From: Owenia fusiformis
Taxonomy: Eukaryota > Annelida > Polychaeta > Sabellida > Oweniidae
Length of the DNA: 60,000 nucleotides
Direction: 5' to 3'
Assembly: GCA_903813345.2 (NCBI GenBank)
Contig: CAIIXF020000011.1
Span: 32,358,166 to 32,418,165 of the forward strand
The position numbers and the translations under genes are program-made. This document shows positions 11,198-23,700 of this stretch, piece after piece (within the stretch, counting starts at the first letter, position 1; each line of letters opens with the position of its first letter). The notes beneath the pieces are model-generated. The model made no database searches and was not told the DNA's origin. It saw nothing but the letters and a program-made list of their open reading frames with translations.

Positions 11198-11312
11198 AAC
11201 CACTGGAGACATAGGCCCAGAAACATGTATAAAAAGATCGAGTTGGATACATGAAGTAGACTTTTTTGAAGTAGGCTAGATCTTTTTTATACATGTTCCC
11301 GGGCCTATGACC
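11198..11312. repeat. Imperfect inverted repeat
   Basis: GGCCCAGAAACATGTATAAA near 11213 is mirrored by TTTATACATGTTCCCGGGCC near 11287-11306, with a loop of about 45 bases. It resembles a small foldback element beside the truncated retrotransposon. No coding content seen. Confidence 0.5.
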
Positions 11313-12656
11313 GGAGATTTCAAACGCTACTTCAGTTTCAGTCATCATGATTCTCTAGGTGCCTCAATTGAGTACAAAAGCTGTTCTATCAGATTAGCAA
11401 GGCTTTGAAAGAAGTAAGCTTAGCCTAGGCCTACATCCTACAAGAACAAGTGTCTAGCCTACAATAACAATTTTGGTTTTTTGACACAAACTAGATCTAG
11501 ATTACTTCCTGCGAAAGCTATTGGATTTTGATATAATAGCTTTCCCATGGAGCATTTGGACAGCTCAATGATCGTGACATTTTCGTAAATCTCCGGAGGT
11601 TGTCCGAACCTAACTAATTCTCAGAATTCATTTCGTTCGTTGCGTATCTCGCTCCTAGCAAACCACCATATTGGAAATAGGTCTAAAAAATGTTCACTCG
11701 ATGAACAATTTACAAGTCTTGATCGAAAAAGAAGTACTCCAGCGCTCCAATACTTACACGGATTGATGATACTGATGTAAGACACAGTTAGAGACCAAAA
11801 GTAAGCCGCGGATCGACTTAATTCGATTTCAAAGGTCACTATTGATGAGCTGTTCACTTCTCCGTTTGAGAGCCATAAGTTTCAAAATCTAACATGGCTC
11901 TCGAAGTGAGTAAGATCTAGACTAATGCCACCCCCCCCCCTATTGACAGAATAGATTGGACCACTTAGTCCACTTACTTTTAACCCCAGCAGTGATAGCA
12001 AACTTTTACTTAAAAATGAAATCAATCATTTCAACTTAGGTAAGACTTCATAAAATACACGAAACAATAATAAATGAAAATGTTTTGATATTTTTCTTAC
12101 CGGAAGGAAACAGAAATGACGCATGCGCACAACATTTGTGAAAAATGTCCCTGAAAACTTTTTCAAAGTTGGCTGCATTTAGACGTTTTCCAGGTAATTT
12201 TGAACAGTTATAAATATATGAGAATGAATGAATGAATGAATTTATTACACGTACTTTATATACGTTTACTATAATAAAGTTTGTAAGCGATGCAGTTTTG
12301 CGCACTCCCAAATATCTTGACTTGAAGGCTATTTTGGGCGATAATTGATTTTTTCCAATGTTCCATGTTCGAATTCGAACGATTTGGAAAGTGACAGCAT
12401 CTTTTCTATTCAATCGAGGTTGGGTCATGTAGCCGAAGGTAAGCCATATAGCCGAAGGTAAGCCATACAGGCGAAGATAAGCCATACAACTGAAATTTGC
12501 AGATTCAATCTGACGGAGAATGCCGAGCCTCTCTTTTTGACCAATTAGAGACGTCCTCTTCACATTCGTGGTACACTCGGCCAATTTAGTTTGCAAAGAA
12601 AATCTTCGGCTTTTCTTGAGGTATCTTCGGTTGCAAGCCAAAAGTCGACACCCGAT
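11313..12656. other. Intergenic, no gene recognised
   Basis: AT-rich sequence with a C-homopolymer near 11932 and a short run of near-repeats of a CCGAAGGTAAGCCATA type around 12432-12485. A 197-codon minus-strand frame (12641-12048) crosses this run but resembles nothing known, with irregular composition and no splice context; I do not call it a gene. Confidence 0.3.
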
Positions 12657-12990
12657 GTCAACTCAAAATTACCTTGGGTTGTGATCGGTCGATGCAAAAA
12701 TTGATACTATTTGATTGGCGAATGAACTTGCCCTTGATTGGATAATTGAGTTGCAGTATACGAAAAATTGAGTTGATGGGTAAGAAAAAATGAAAATGAC
12801 AGTTCTCAACATTCAGAAATGTCAATTTAAAATTACCAACAGTTGCGATCAGTCGATCCAAAAATTGATGTGATTTGATTAGTGAATGAACTGGCCCTCG
12901 ATTGGATAATTGAGTTGACGTGTACTAAAAATTTGGTTGGTAGGTAATGAAAGTGACAGTGCTCTAAAATGAGATGACTGGTTACAGAGA
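12657..12990. repeat. Two-unit tandem duplication, about 170 bp per unit
   Basis: The stretch from 12657 (TCAACTCAAAATTACC) is repeated from about 12823 (TCAATTTAAAATTACC). Shared landmarks include GTGATCGGTCGATGCAAAA / GCGATCAGTCGATCCAAAA and GATTGGATAATTGAGTTG in both. The copies have diverged by many substitutions. Confidence 0.65.
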
Positions 12991-13199
12991 ATGAGAAATG
13001 GAACAAGCTACCTGGTGATATTTTAGACTGACAGTCTTAAGTAGTTTTAAATCATCATATCATCAAATCATCAATAACTGCAATTAAAAAGGTGTGTTTT
13101 AAATATACATGTCTAATTTATAATAATAATTTCATAATCTAATTTACCCACATCGCTCAACTCATTATTTTAATGCAAAGGGCCCCCAGTGCACAGCTA

Positions 13200-13510
13200 C
13201 AACCCTGCACTACTGGTAAACAGTGGCAATGTCAATGCAGTAGCCTGGCGGTCACTGTTAAATTATATATTTGCTGTATATGGGCTTATTAGCCTTTTTT
13301 AGCCTTTTGCAGATTATTGACATAGACATAGACACCACCAGTGTATCTTATTCATCCAATTTTTAAATGTGTTTAAACCAAACCATAGATCTATTTTTAA
13401 ATGCTAAGGTTTTTAAATTCTATTCAAATTCTATCACTGTTAAATTATATATCTGCTTCAAATGGGCTTATTAGCCTTTTGTGGATTATTGATACAGACA
13501 TAGATTACAG
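13200..13510. repeat. Dispersed repeat, two copies (third at 42085-42160)
   Basis: TTAAATTATATAT is followed by a short spacer, then GGGCTTATTAGCC, then GATTATTGACATAGACATAG, at 13257-13335 and 13438-13505; a third copy lies at 42085-42160. The simple GACATA tail suggests the 3' end of a SINE or short non-LTR family. The family was not identified. Confidence 0.5.
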
Positions 13511-13919
13511 GTACGAAAAACAGAGTTGATTGGTGATAGAAAATGAACACATGGGTGCATTCTTTTAGTAGAAAGTCCATGGGTTGCATGGCATGGGATA
13601 AATATCATTTTTTTCCCTTATGCTATCAAGTAGACTTCAAATGATGACAAACATTTCAGAATTAAATTTTGCATCATTTATATATTTAAGGAATAAATAA
13701 TGACACTCTTTGAGACAGAATGTCAGTACAAATGCACTCACCTTCCGTTTGTGCAGTTTGTACGACATTATGTCCAACTCGTGCTGAATTTCACCATATT
13801 GAATGGCCTATCATTATTTATTCTGATTCGAACATAAAAATGAAAACATTGTTTAGAGAATTGGAGATTGGGGTCCATAAAATAACCAAACTTGCTGTTA
13901 TTTTCGCCATTCATAGGTG

Positions 13920-13927
13920 TGACGTCA
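13920..13927. promoter_or_regulatory. Perfect CRE palindrome near the MRPL19 5' end
   Basis: TGACGTCA lies about 125 bases before the first recognised MRPL19 coding exon. CRE/ATF sites are common in promoters of housekeeping genes, so this may belong to the MRPL19 promoter, but no transcription start is visible. Confidence 0.35.
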
Positions 13928-14051
13928 CAATATATGAATAATAGTGATATCTGGATGATTGAATAGAGCACAGTCGTGCATGTATGGAGAAATAGAGAAC
14001 TTAATTATTGGCTATGCTGCATTCTGATTGGTTGAGAAATTCCCTTTCCAG

Positions 14052-16922
14052 CATGTACAACATCAATACCCTGCAGATTCTCAAACACTCTCAGCAAAGA
14101 AATAGTGGAAAAACACAGGAAAAGTGGACTGAACAGAGACCAAGAAGAGATAGAAGAGTATAAAGGACCCATAGATGCAACAAGAGAATACAAGTAAGTA
14201 TGATGCATAAAATAACTCAAAGAATGATTGATGCATTAACAATAGAGATCAGCTAGGTTATTAATTACATTTGTGTTAATCTGAATGCAAAATAAAATCT
14301 AGATATAAGAAATCTAAAACTGATATCAATGTTTTGCTAAAAAATAATAGAAGCCCTGTCATAATCAGATTAATTGTATATAGCCGCTGGAGCTGAGGTT
14401 TCATATCATTCTTTAGACTAAGGAATTCTTTTCCAGGTGCCACTAATGTCTAATGTAAGGAATATTTATATTAATTGCATTTATTCCTGTTTTTTTTATT
14501 GCACCCTTGGTTGCTATAAAAATGATCATGATTTCATTTATTCCAGGCATGTCATGCCAGAGTTTCTTCCCTCTTCAACATGGTATTTCCGGGATCGCCT
14601 AAAAGACAAGTTAGAGAGATATGACATGGTGAAGAGACGAAGTCAGATTGATATACCAGAGTTCTATGTTGGTAAGAAATATGCCTTATGTGGCTTACAG
14701 AAGCTATTGCCATAGTAATTAGGTTAGAGATCATTCTTTTAATGATTTGCGTAACTTTGTCAAAAACACTCATCTTTGCAAGGGATATTTTTATCCCACC
14801 CCAATGGTTTTATCCCACCCCCTCTGTCTGTCGCTGTGCTCCCTCAGTCAATATCATATTACCCTTCGGTCAATATCATATTGTCCCTTGGACTAAAACC
14901 CATATTCAATCTGTATAACCTGTATGTATTGTTCACATTTATATCTTATTTTAGTCCAATATTATAATACTGAGTTAATTTCACATTGTTCTCCATTGTC
15001 ACGGAAGCGCTCTAAGTGCAGGGACAAATTAACTGAAAACCTGTTCAATTAGGTGATATCCCTTTATAGTAGACGATACCTTCCTACCTATTTCCTTGCT
15101 TCCATAATCACATCTGATTTCAGGGAGTATTATGTCGGTGACTGTGTCAGATCCACATGCTCCAGGTAAACAGAACAGATTTGTTGGACTGTGTATACAA
15201 AGAGAGGAAACAGGTCTCCGAGCTCGATTCACCCTAAGAAATGTCATAGATGGACAAGGTATGCCATTGATTTCTTCGAAATATAAGGTGGCATCAGTTT
15301 ACCTTTTACACTAAATTGTTATGGAATCTCGCCAAAGTCTCATTATGATGGGGTTTTTGTTTTGCAAAGTTAACTCTCTAAAATATTTCTTTGAAATGAT
15401 AAAATATTTCTACCAGAAAAACTGTACAGTATTTTAATGTTTCCGGTTTCCCTATTTTTCCTAATAATCACAGGCTATATGCCCATTGAAACAAAGTAAA
15501 AAATAAGTTGAAAAATTCTTTAAAAACAACTTTTTGTTACATGGCTGTAGGAACATACTCAAATATTTAAAAAGATTTGTTATATTCACAGGTATAGAGA
15601 TACAATATGACATGTACAACCCTACCCTACAGAAAATAGAAGTGTTAAAACTTGAGAAGCGTGTAGATGATGACCTACTCTATCTGAGAGATTGTCCCCA
15701 AGAGTATAGTACTGTACCATTTGATATGGAGCCTGTCCCTCTTGCCAAGGGGGCCCCTGTACCTGTATACACAAAAATGGTAAGTTTACATTTCAAGGAC
15801 TAGTTTTATTGAAGGATCCTGTTTTCCTTACACTGTAGCTATTTTACAACTCATAAGAATTTCAACAAGGCATCCACTTGCAAAATGTCAAAACCTGCCA
15901 TTTGTTACAGATGCTCACTGCCAAACAAAAAAAAGTTTGAGACTATAACAATATGTTACCACTTGTGGTGGTGACAAAAAATGGTTTTATGATTATAAGA
16001 ACTTTCATTTGACATGTCACTAATGTTTCTTGCAGATGACTGATTTTGACAAATGGGGTTATTCTTCCTTACTATTTCAACTGGGGGACTATTTCAACAT
16101 TGGTTTATTATTTCAATTTTGGCGATCTGCCATGTTTTTTGTTTTGATTTTAAAATAACTTGATATCAGCAATTGTTGAGATCAAAATGGCCAACTCTTA
16201 AAAACTGAATAACAAGCCAGGGTCAAAATAACCCTGTTCTTAAAGTACCCCCCTTTGATGAATTAATTTGATGATTATGTCAATGTTTGATAGAAGATCT
16301 CTATTCAAGAGTACACTGTAAAACTATAAACCATAAACCATTTGGTTATTTCATCGACTCTCCAGGCTTTGTTTATTTCTTTAATGCTGTTTTATAATTT
16401 CACTGGTCAGGGGTTTCATTAGCAGCAGGCAATTTTCACCAGTTGTTTTCACAAAATCGCCTGTTGTTTTTAGGGACTTTTCAACAACTTTCCATGTTTT
16501 TATGATTTCTATTAATTTTGCCTGTTGTTTTCATTTATTTAGCCTGTTGTGAGAAATTCCAATCAAACCCCTGCTGGTGTTGTTTAATTTTCCAATATGT
16601 GTCGGAAATATCTTATATACCGAAAATCCAAAAAACTAAAATCTGTTATCTGTTTCAGATTCCTTTGAACCCATTACCATGGGAACGGCGATGGAACATC
16701 AAACAATACAAAGGGGTTACAATTCCTGAATTGAGCAAACGTAGAGAAAAACGTGCCGCCAAATACCTCAAAACATTAGAACCTAGAAAACATGATATCA
16801 TGGAGGATTATAGAAAAAGTATACCTGAAGAGATGGAGGAAGAAGTTTATAGAACTGTACATGAAGCCAGTAAAAAATACCCCAAGGCTACTCCTAGTAA
16901 ATTAACTGGAAAAGGAAAATAA
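14052..16922 (+). CDS. MRPL19: Mitochondrial large ribosomal subunit protein bL19m
   Basis: Five recognised coding exons: 14052-14193, 14547-14671, 15124-15258, 15592-15779 and 16659-16922. All splice sites are consensus and phases agree. The protein contains IDIPEFYVGSIMSVTVSD, GLRARFTLRNVIDGQG and VLKLEKRVDDDLLYLRD, the core of the bacterial L19 fold, followed by the C-terminal extension typical of animal MRPL19. Family knowledge: bL19m lies at the interface of the mitoribosomal subunits and is encoded in the nucleus. The first exon, with the start codon and targeting peptide, was not found; the first recognised exon opens inside a codon (needs one preceding base). AATAAA signals lie at 17013 and 17285. 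It converges with the peptidase gene downstream. Confidence 0.93.
15880..15985. repeat. Dispersed short repeat in MRPL19 intron
   Basis: Copy of a family of about 110 bp with ends of the TGTCACCACCTGCCATTTG and TGGTGGTGACA type. Other copies are near 28250, 40785, 41755, 43618, 54585 and 55080. The opposed TGTCACCAC/GTGGTGACA ends suggest a small inverted-repeat element. Confidence 0.5.
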
Positions 16923-17705
16923 GTGCCGGATAGAGTAAATTTGGCAAATTCAGTTAATTGGTAGATCTTTGAAAAATGGCAGTTTAATGTAGTGTGGATT
17001 TGAAAGTGTTGAAATAAAGGAATGGACAGATTATTGGCAAATATCTGTCATTTAGGATTTCATGAAGCGAGACTGAATGATATTTTCTGGCTTGAATGAA
17101 ATGTGTTTTAAAAGAAAACTTCAAAGTGATAATAACAAATGAAATTACAAAGAGGCTAGATAGGAAGATTCCATTGGTGCTACGATGACCAATTCATGCA
17201 CAAACACAAGATTCTCTGTTTAATAGAAAGAATATATTGTGTGTGACATACCAAACATGATAATATGTTCATTACTTTGGAGTGAATAAATGTAGAAATA
17301 CATAATTGATATTCATATTACATTCATATTTTACTATGGTAATACTTGGTTATTGGTTCAGTCACTTTGATTGTAATCCATAATATCATCTAACTTGATA
17401 GTGCAAACTCCAATGCTTAGCATATTCATTCAAACATTTTGTGATGTCTAGCTCAGTCAAGGCTGCCAACTTGGCTGCCTTTGTGTAAATTGTCAAAATG
17501 CAATGTGTCCTGCTTCTAGGTATTTAAAATCAGATACTGGATTTCTCGTCCATCCTTCATAGGTGAATCAATTTTCCATTTTCTTTGAACCCAGTGATTT
17601 AATAAAAGTCACATGCTAGAATTCTGGTACTTCTTATTCCATCTTTATTCATAGAATATAATGTTTTGTTGATCACTGATTGATGCTCTCTCCTGGGGTG
17701 CTCCA

Positions 17706-20700
17706 CTAGGCTGTATCCTTCTGAAAGTCTTTCCTGGCTTGTTCCAGTACTCCAGGGGTGAGAAACACATCTAGAGCTGTCATTGCTAGAGCTTTACCTT
17801 GGTCTAGCGTGTAAGGCTGTGCCTTGGCATCCCCTGCAATATAGCATAAAATAAGTAAAACTCCGAGAATCATTTCAAAAAGGAAAATAGATCAATTTTG
17901 AGACCAAAATAAACAAAACATTCTCCTGCAGTAATATTGTGCAGAAAGTCAATTTCTCCCTCAACTATATCTAATCTATGAATGGCTGTGCCTTGCCATC
18001 TCCAGCTAATGCTTTCTAAAGTAAGAAATGTCAATTACTGTATGACACAACCAGGGATGTAAATATGTATACGATTCTTATATCCTCTCCTCTGGTCCCC
18101 GACTCCCCCACTACATCATGTTCATTATATTGAATGAGTGTATCTTGTGGTTCAGGGTTGAGATTACAAAAGGATCTGATACAAGATACAAGTCTTATCT
18201 TGCACATTTTTCCAAATCAATGATTTGTCAATAAAATTTTTAGTTATCATACTTACTATTTTAAACTTTTGATATATGTTGAACTGTAAGCAAATGGCCA
18301 ATTATCATTTTTATTAACCCTCTGAGGGACAGTCTGACATTTTCCGAGGGCAGCAAGACCAGAGGTTTTACAAAGATTTTTTCAATCTCAAAAATATTCC
18401 CCAGTGTTATTCACAAGATAGTAGTATCATTGGATAACTAGCTTTCCCTCAGGATAAACCATTTGTCCAAAACCTCCATGAAAACCCCATATATACCTGC
18501 AGCAGCTGTAAAACCAATTGAATGGTTTGGTGCATCAGTTCCTATATAAAAGACCGGGTGAATACTTGGTACAACATACGAGACATTCCCCATGTCTGTA
18601 GACCCCCCAGCTGTTGCCTTCTCAGCATCAGCTTCAAATTCAACCCCTATAGACTTGGCATTCTCCTCAAATGTTGTTGCAAGTGTATCATTTGTAATCA
18701 GGTTGGAGTATGGCTTCCCAGGGTAAGTGATGTCAACCTGAAACCAGAATTTTACCATTCACAAGAACCAAGTCTCTAAAACATGACCAAGTCTCTTAAA
18801 ACATGACCAAGTCTCTTAAAACATGTATGCTGCACATGTATACAAGTACATCACAAGTTTTAATATTTTGGTAATGTCAAATACTTCTAAACATAACAGA
18901 CATTATAGACAAGAGTGAAAGTTTTGGAAAACCTACTGTACATCCTGTCATTTTTGCAGCTGACTCAAATATATCTATTGTTTTAGCTTTGATTTCTGCC
19001 ACCTCCTTGTCTGTGGGAGCCCTCAGATAATAGAGCAGTTCAGTCTCATCTGGGATAATATTGGGCTTCACCCCACCTTTGGTAATGATCCCTACAAATT
19101 CCAATAATTGTGAAAAAATCAAAAACTGTGTCAAATAATTTTTAAGCTGAAATTATAGTTTTGTAACGAGCCTTGATAACAAGTTGCTACTACGGCCCAG
19201 CTTTAGTGGCTTAAGCCTTTATAGCTCAGTCAGTAGAGCATCAGTCTTTGGATCCAAGGGTCCTAGGTTCGACTCCCACACAGGATATTGGAATTTAGCA
19301 CACTTTCTTTCAATTTCTTTATCTGGCTTGTTACACTATGCTCGTTAGTTAGTCATTCCCCTGGGGCACCCTCGGGTCATTACAGTTTTTATGACAATTT
19401 AAATTTCAAATTATTTCAATGCTTCATACCAGACTTACCATGTACCCTCCATGAGGGTTTGAATTGTTGCCTCAAACAAGACTTACCATGTACCCTCCAT
19501 GAGGGTTTGAATTGTTGCCTCATACAAGATATACTCTGGTATGCCATGACTGCCGCATCCAAAGCATTCTTGCCCTCCCAGGGAAAACCTGCTGCATGAC
19601 TCGCTTTGCCATGGAAATTGGCTTGAATACTGGAAAACATTAAAATATGGGTTCAAAATCAGAATGTTTGGTACAAAACTCTGATCTTTCACTTTACACA
19701 TAAATCAAATACTTGCTTGAATGCTCACAATTTTGCGCATATGAATTGTGTAATGTATATACATGTCCTTTAAATTATCTCTAGTAGGTTTGGTTCTTAA
19801 TGATGAGTTATATGCACCCAAGGAATGAGGTTTTCCCAAGAGACAATTGCTGGCAGAAGAATGCAATTAATGATATACATGTAATGGGTAGTTGAAAATG
19901 AAATAAAGTGAATATTAGTCAATTACAGCTTCCAGATATTAGGCATTGACAGGATGCTATAATACAGCAAGCTATTTTTGCAAGAAACAATACAATCACC
20001 CCTGTGTTAATGCCAAGTTAGTGAGTTAGTTTTAGCTTTACGTTATGATGGTCAATGGCGTGACCTTACCTCCATAAGGAAAAAAGCAGATATTAAAAAA
20101 CATAATCACCATGACACAAGAAAATGAGAGCTTACAAGGTTACAGCTAAGAGGCCAGGCAGAGTCTTGTATGTGAATGGACATGGGTGACACATCATTGC
20201 AATGTCAAAGTCTTTGAAGACCTCAGCCTTGATGAGGTCAACTTTGCCTCCACCACCTTCCTCTGCTGGTGTGCCTAACACAGTTAACTGAGAATATACA
20301 ACACAGGGTTATCTGTCAAACGAAGCATACATATAGCTACTTGCTGGTTAAATATCTGATTGGATATTATTGCCTAGAGTGCAGATGCAAGCTTTAGTAG
20401 GTAAGTAGGAGCAAATATAAGCAAAATTAGGTAACAAATAACTAAGCCCTAAAGCACCAGCGGGGGAGATCTGTCCACCAGGGTGACTGGGTCAATTCTC
20501 TGTGAAGGTATACAGTAGGGAAATCAATTTGAATGTGGTCAAAAGAAGGAAGAGACAATGGATGTTGACATATGGCCTCTGACCAAACAACCAATAATAA
20601 ACAGATTCTAAGTCAGCAATAGGTGGATATGTAGTTGGAGGAGGGAAATTCAAATCCAGTGAATGAATTGCCAGGAAGGAGATTGCAAGGGAAACAGTAG

Positions 20701-23700
20701 TATGATTTTCGAAAAGATTGCGTTTAACATTTTACACTCTATCCCTTCTAATGAATTGAATTGTTGTATCATAACCAAACCAAAATGCCAAAATGCTAAT
20801 TACACTTACTCCAACATAGAAATATACTTCCTATGGGTCATTGTAAGCCTAGAAGGGTGACACATCATTGCCACATCAACATTCAAGAAAACTCCATACT
20901 CTATCAAGAAAACTTTCCCTCCATCAGCCTCCTCTGCTGGGGTTCCAAGTACAGTTAACTAGAACACACAAGCAAAGGTCAAAAGAGAAAATGATGTCTT
21001 ACTATGGCAACCATAAATAAAAATAATTTTTTTGCAGAGCCCATCAGATGAACCTTCCAAAAACTTCCCTACTCTACGGAGTTCCAAGTGCAGTTAACTA
21101 GAACACACAAGCAAAGGTCAAAAGAGAAAATGATGTGTTACTATGGCAACCATAAATGAAAATGAAAGTTATTGTTGTGCAGAGCTCCAAGTACAGTCAA
21201 CTAGAACACAACAAGAGGTCAAAAGATAAACTGATGTGTTACTATGGTAACTATTATTGTCATGCATAGCCCATATAGCAAGACCACAAAGCTCATGCAA
21301 AAATGGAACCTACGTGACAATGGAGAGATAATTCCCATGGGTCATTGTGACCCTTGAAGGGTGACACATCATTGCAACATCAACATTCAAGAAAACTCCA
21401 TATTCTATCAAGAAAACTTTCCCTCCATCACCCTCCTCTGCTGGTGTCCCAAACACAGTCAGCTAGAACACATAAGGAGTGAATAAAAGAAGTCAAAATG
21501 GTAGGAAGGCTGCGGGCTATCATCATTTTTCAAGAGGTGTAAGGCCAAGCAAAGTTCATATACACTGAACTGTGAATTGTTTGTTTTGGTGAACAAATTT
21601 ACTGGATATAAATTCTACATGAGGGGGATGAAAAGGTTGTTTAACTAAAAGATGCTTATTCTACAATCAACACAAATGAATTTTTTTAGATCAATTTGTG
21701 AACTGGTAAATAAAATACAGTGACACATTTTCTGCAAAATTAATTAACATTTGTCTTTGAGGGGTAAAGTTCATTATATTTGATGGTTTATTTTAAAAGC
21801 AAGTAACACTGAACTAGAGAGAAATCGCTGTATCCCTGGAAAAGAAAGCATTATTAAATTGATAATATACAAGGGTCCAAGCATACTTGTACTTGTAAGG
21901 GAAAGAAGAGAGGCCAATGTTATGGGAGTTGGGTGAGACAAATTGCAATATGGAAAAGAAAGCATTATTAAAATGATAATATGTAAGGGTCAAAGCACAC
22001 TTGTACTTGTAAGGGAAAGAAGAGAGGCCAATGTTATGGGTGTTGGGTGAGACATAGTGCAATATGGAAAAGAAAGCATTATTAAAATGATAATATGCAA
22101 GGGTCCAAGTGTACTTGTACTTGTAAGGGAAAGAAGACAGGCCAATGTAATGGGTGTTTTGTAAGACATAGTGCAATATGGAAAAGAAAGCATTATGAAA
22201 TTGATAAAATGTAAGGGTCAAAGCGCACTTGTACTTGTAAGGGAAAGAAGAGAGGCCAATGTTATGGGTGTTGGGTGAGACAAATTGCAATATGGAAAAG
22301 AAAGCATTATTAAAATGATAAAATGTAAGGGTCAAAGCGCACTTGTACTTGTAAGGGAAAGAAGAGAGGCCAATGTTATGGGTGTTGGGTGAGACAAATT
22401 GCAATATGGAAAAGAAAGCATTATTAAATTGATAAAATGTAAGGGTCAAAGCGCACTTGTACTTGTAAGGGAAGGAAGAGAGGCCAATGTTATGGGTGTT
22501 TTGTGAGACAAATTGCAATATGGAAAAGAAAGCATTATTTATATTAAATTGATAAAATGTAAGGGTCAAAGCACACTTGTACTTGTAAGGGAAAGAAGAG
22601 AGGCCAATGTTATGGGTGTTTTGTGAGACAAATTGCAATATGGAAAAGAAAGCATTATTAAAATGATAATATGCAAGGGTCCAAGTGTACTTGTACTTGT
22701 AAGGGAAAGAAGACAGGCCAATGTAATGGGTGTTTTGTGAGACATACTGTTATATGGAAAAGAAAGCATTATTAAATTAAGAAATATAGACCAAATAGCA
22801 GGGGTAATATCGTTGAATACACCCCACAGGGCTAGGCACAAACGTTTTCTGTAACCCGAATGACCGAAGGGAGTGAGGGGTTCGAAAGCTTTCGTGCCTA
22901 GCCCTAAAGGGTGTATTCGATGATATTACCCCTGCTCTGAGGTCTATATTACAATTCGAACATGAAACTCACCAAAATGTTTCGAATATTCATTATGGAC
23001 AGCCATTACAACGGCCCTCCGTTATGACGTCACACATTACTCGTACCACCAGGGGTATTGTTCGCCGTGAATATACCCCCGGTGAAATGTTGACTTTGTT
23101 CACAGTTTATAAAAGGTGTGAATGAGTGTATACAGTCATTTTCGAATTGATAATACAGTATGTAAGGGTTCAAGCATACTTGTACTTGTAAGGGAAAGAA
23201 GAGAGGCCAATATCATGGGTTTTGGGTGGGACATAGTGCAATATTGATGTGCACCAAGCCTCCTTTTCAACACCACCTTACTCAGCTGGGGTACCCAGCA
23301 ATATAAGCTGTACATGTGTATTATACAATTATTTTTATTGATTGATTAAAGGTGCAACAAAGACTTCAGATAGGTTGAGAATAATTACTTGTATTTAAAA
23401 ATTTCGCAATTTTACAATATTTTTTTTGCTCACAATATTCCATGACAAATCTATTTTATTAAGTCAAATAGTTCTGATTTTATTTTATGATTATACTTTC
23501 ATTCTAAGTTTATTTGACAATATATATGACAATGTCAGGCATATAACTGCTCTGGCTTCAAATACAATCAATCATCTATTCAAGAATACAACAACAAAAA
23601 ATTAGTTCCATATTGAATTTACCTTTCCAATATTTTTCCCTGAGGCCTCCATTGCAGCTTTAATTCCAATTCCTGCAGCAATTCCAACTTCTGCAATCAG

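Noticed and set aside
12048-12641. 197-codon minus-strand frame
   Set aside because: No recognisable domain, composition like intergenic DNA, and it includes short tandem repeats.
14437-14715. Stand-alone 92-codon gene starting at 14437
   Set aside because: It is MRPL19 exon 14547-14671 read through into flanking introns; the true exon is bounded by AG and GT.
19213-19290. Functional tRNA gene
   Set aside because: A and B boxes are good but the acceptor and anticodon stems do not pair; kept only as a tRNA-like repeat.
21814-22638. 274-codon minus-strand reading frame with repeated SSFPYKYK motifs
   Set aside because: It is the translation of the 114-bp array, whose period is a multiple of three; it is out of context with exon 3 and has no gene signals.
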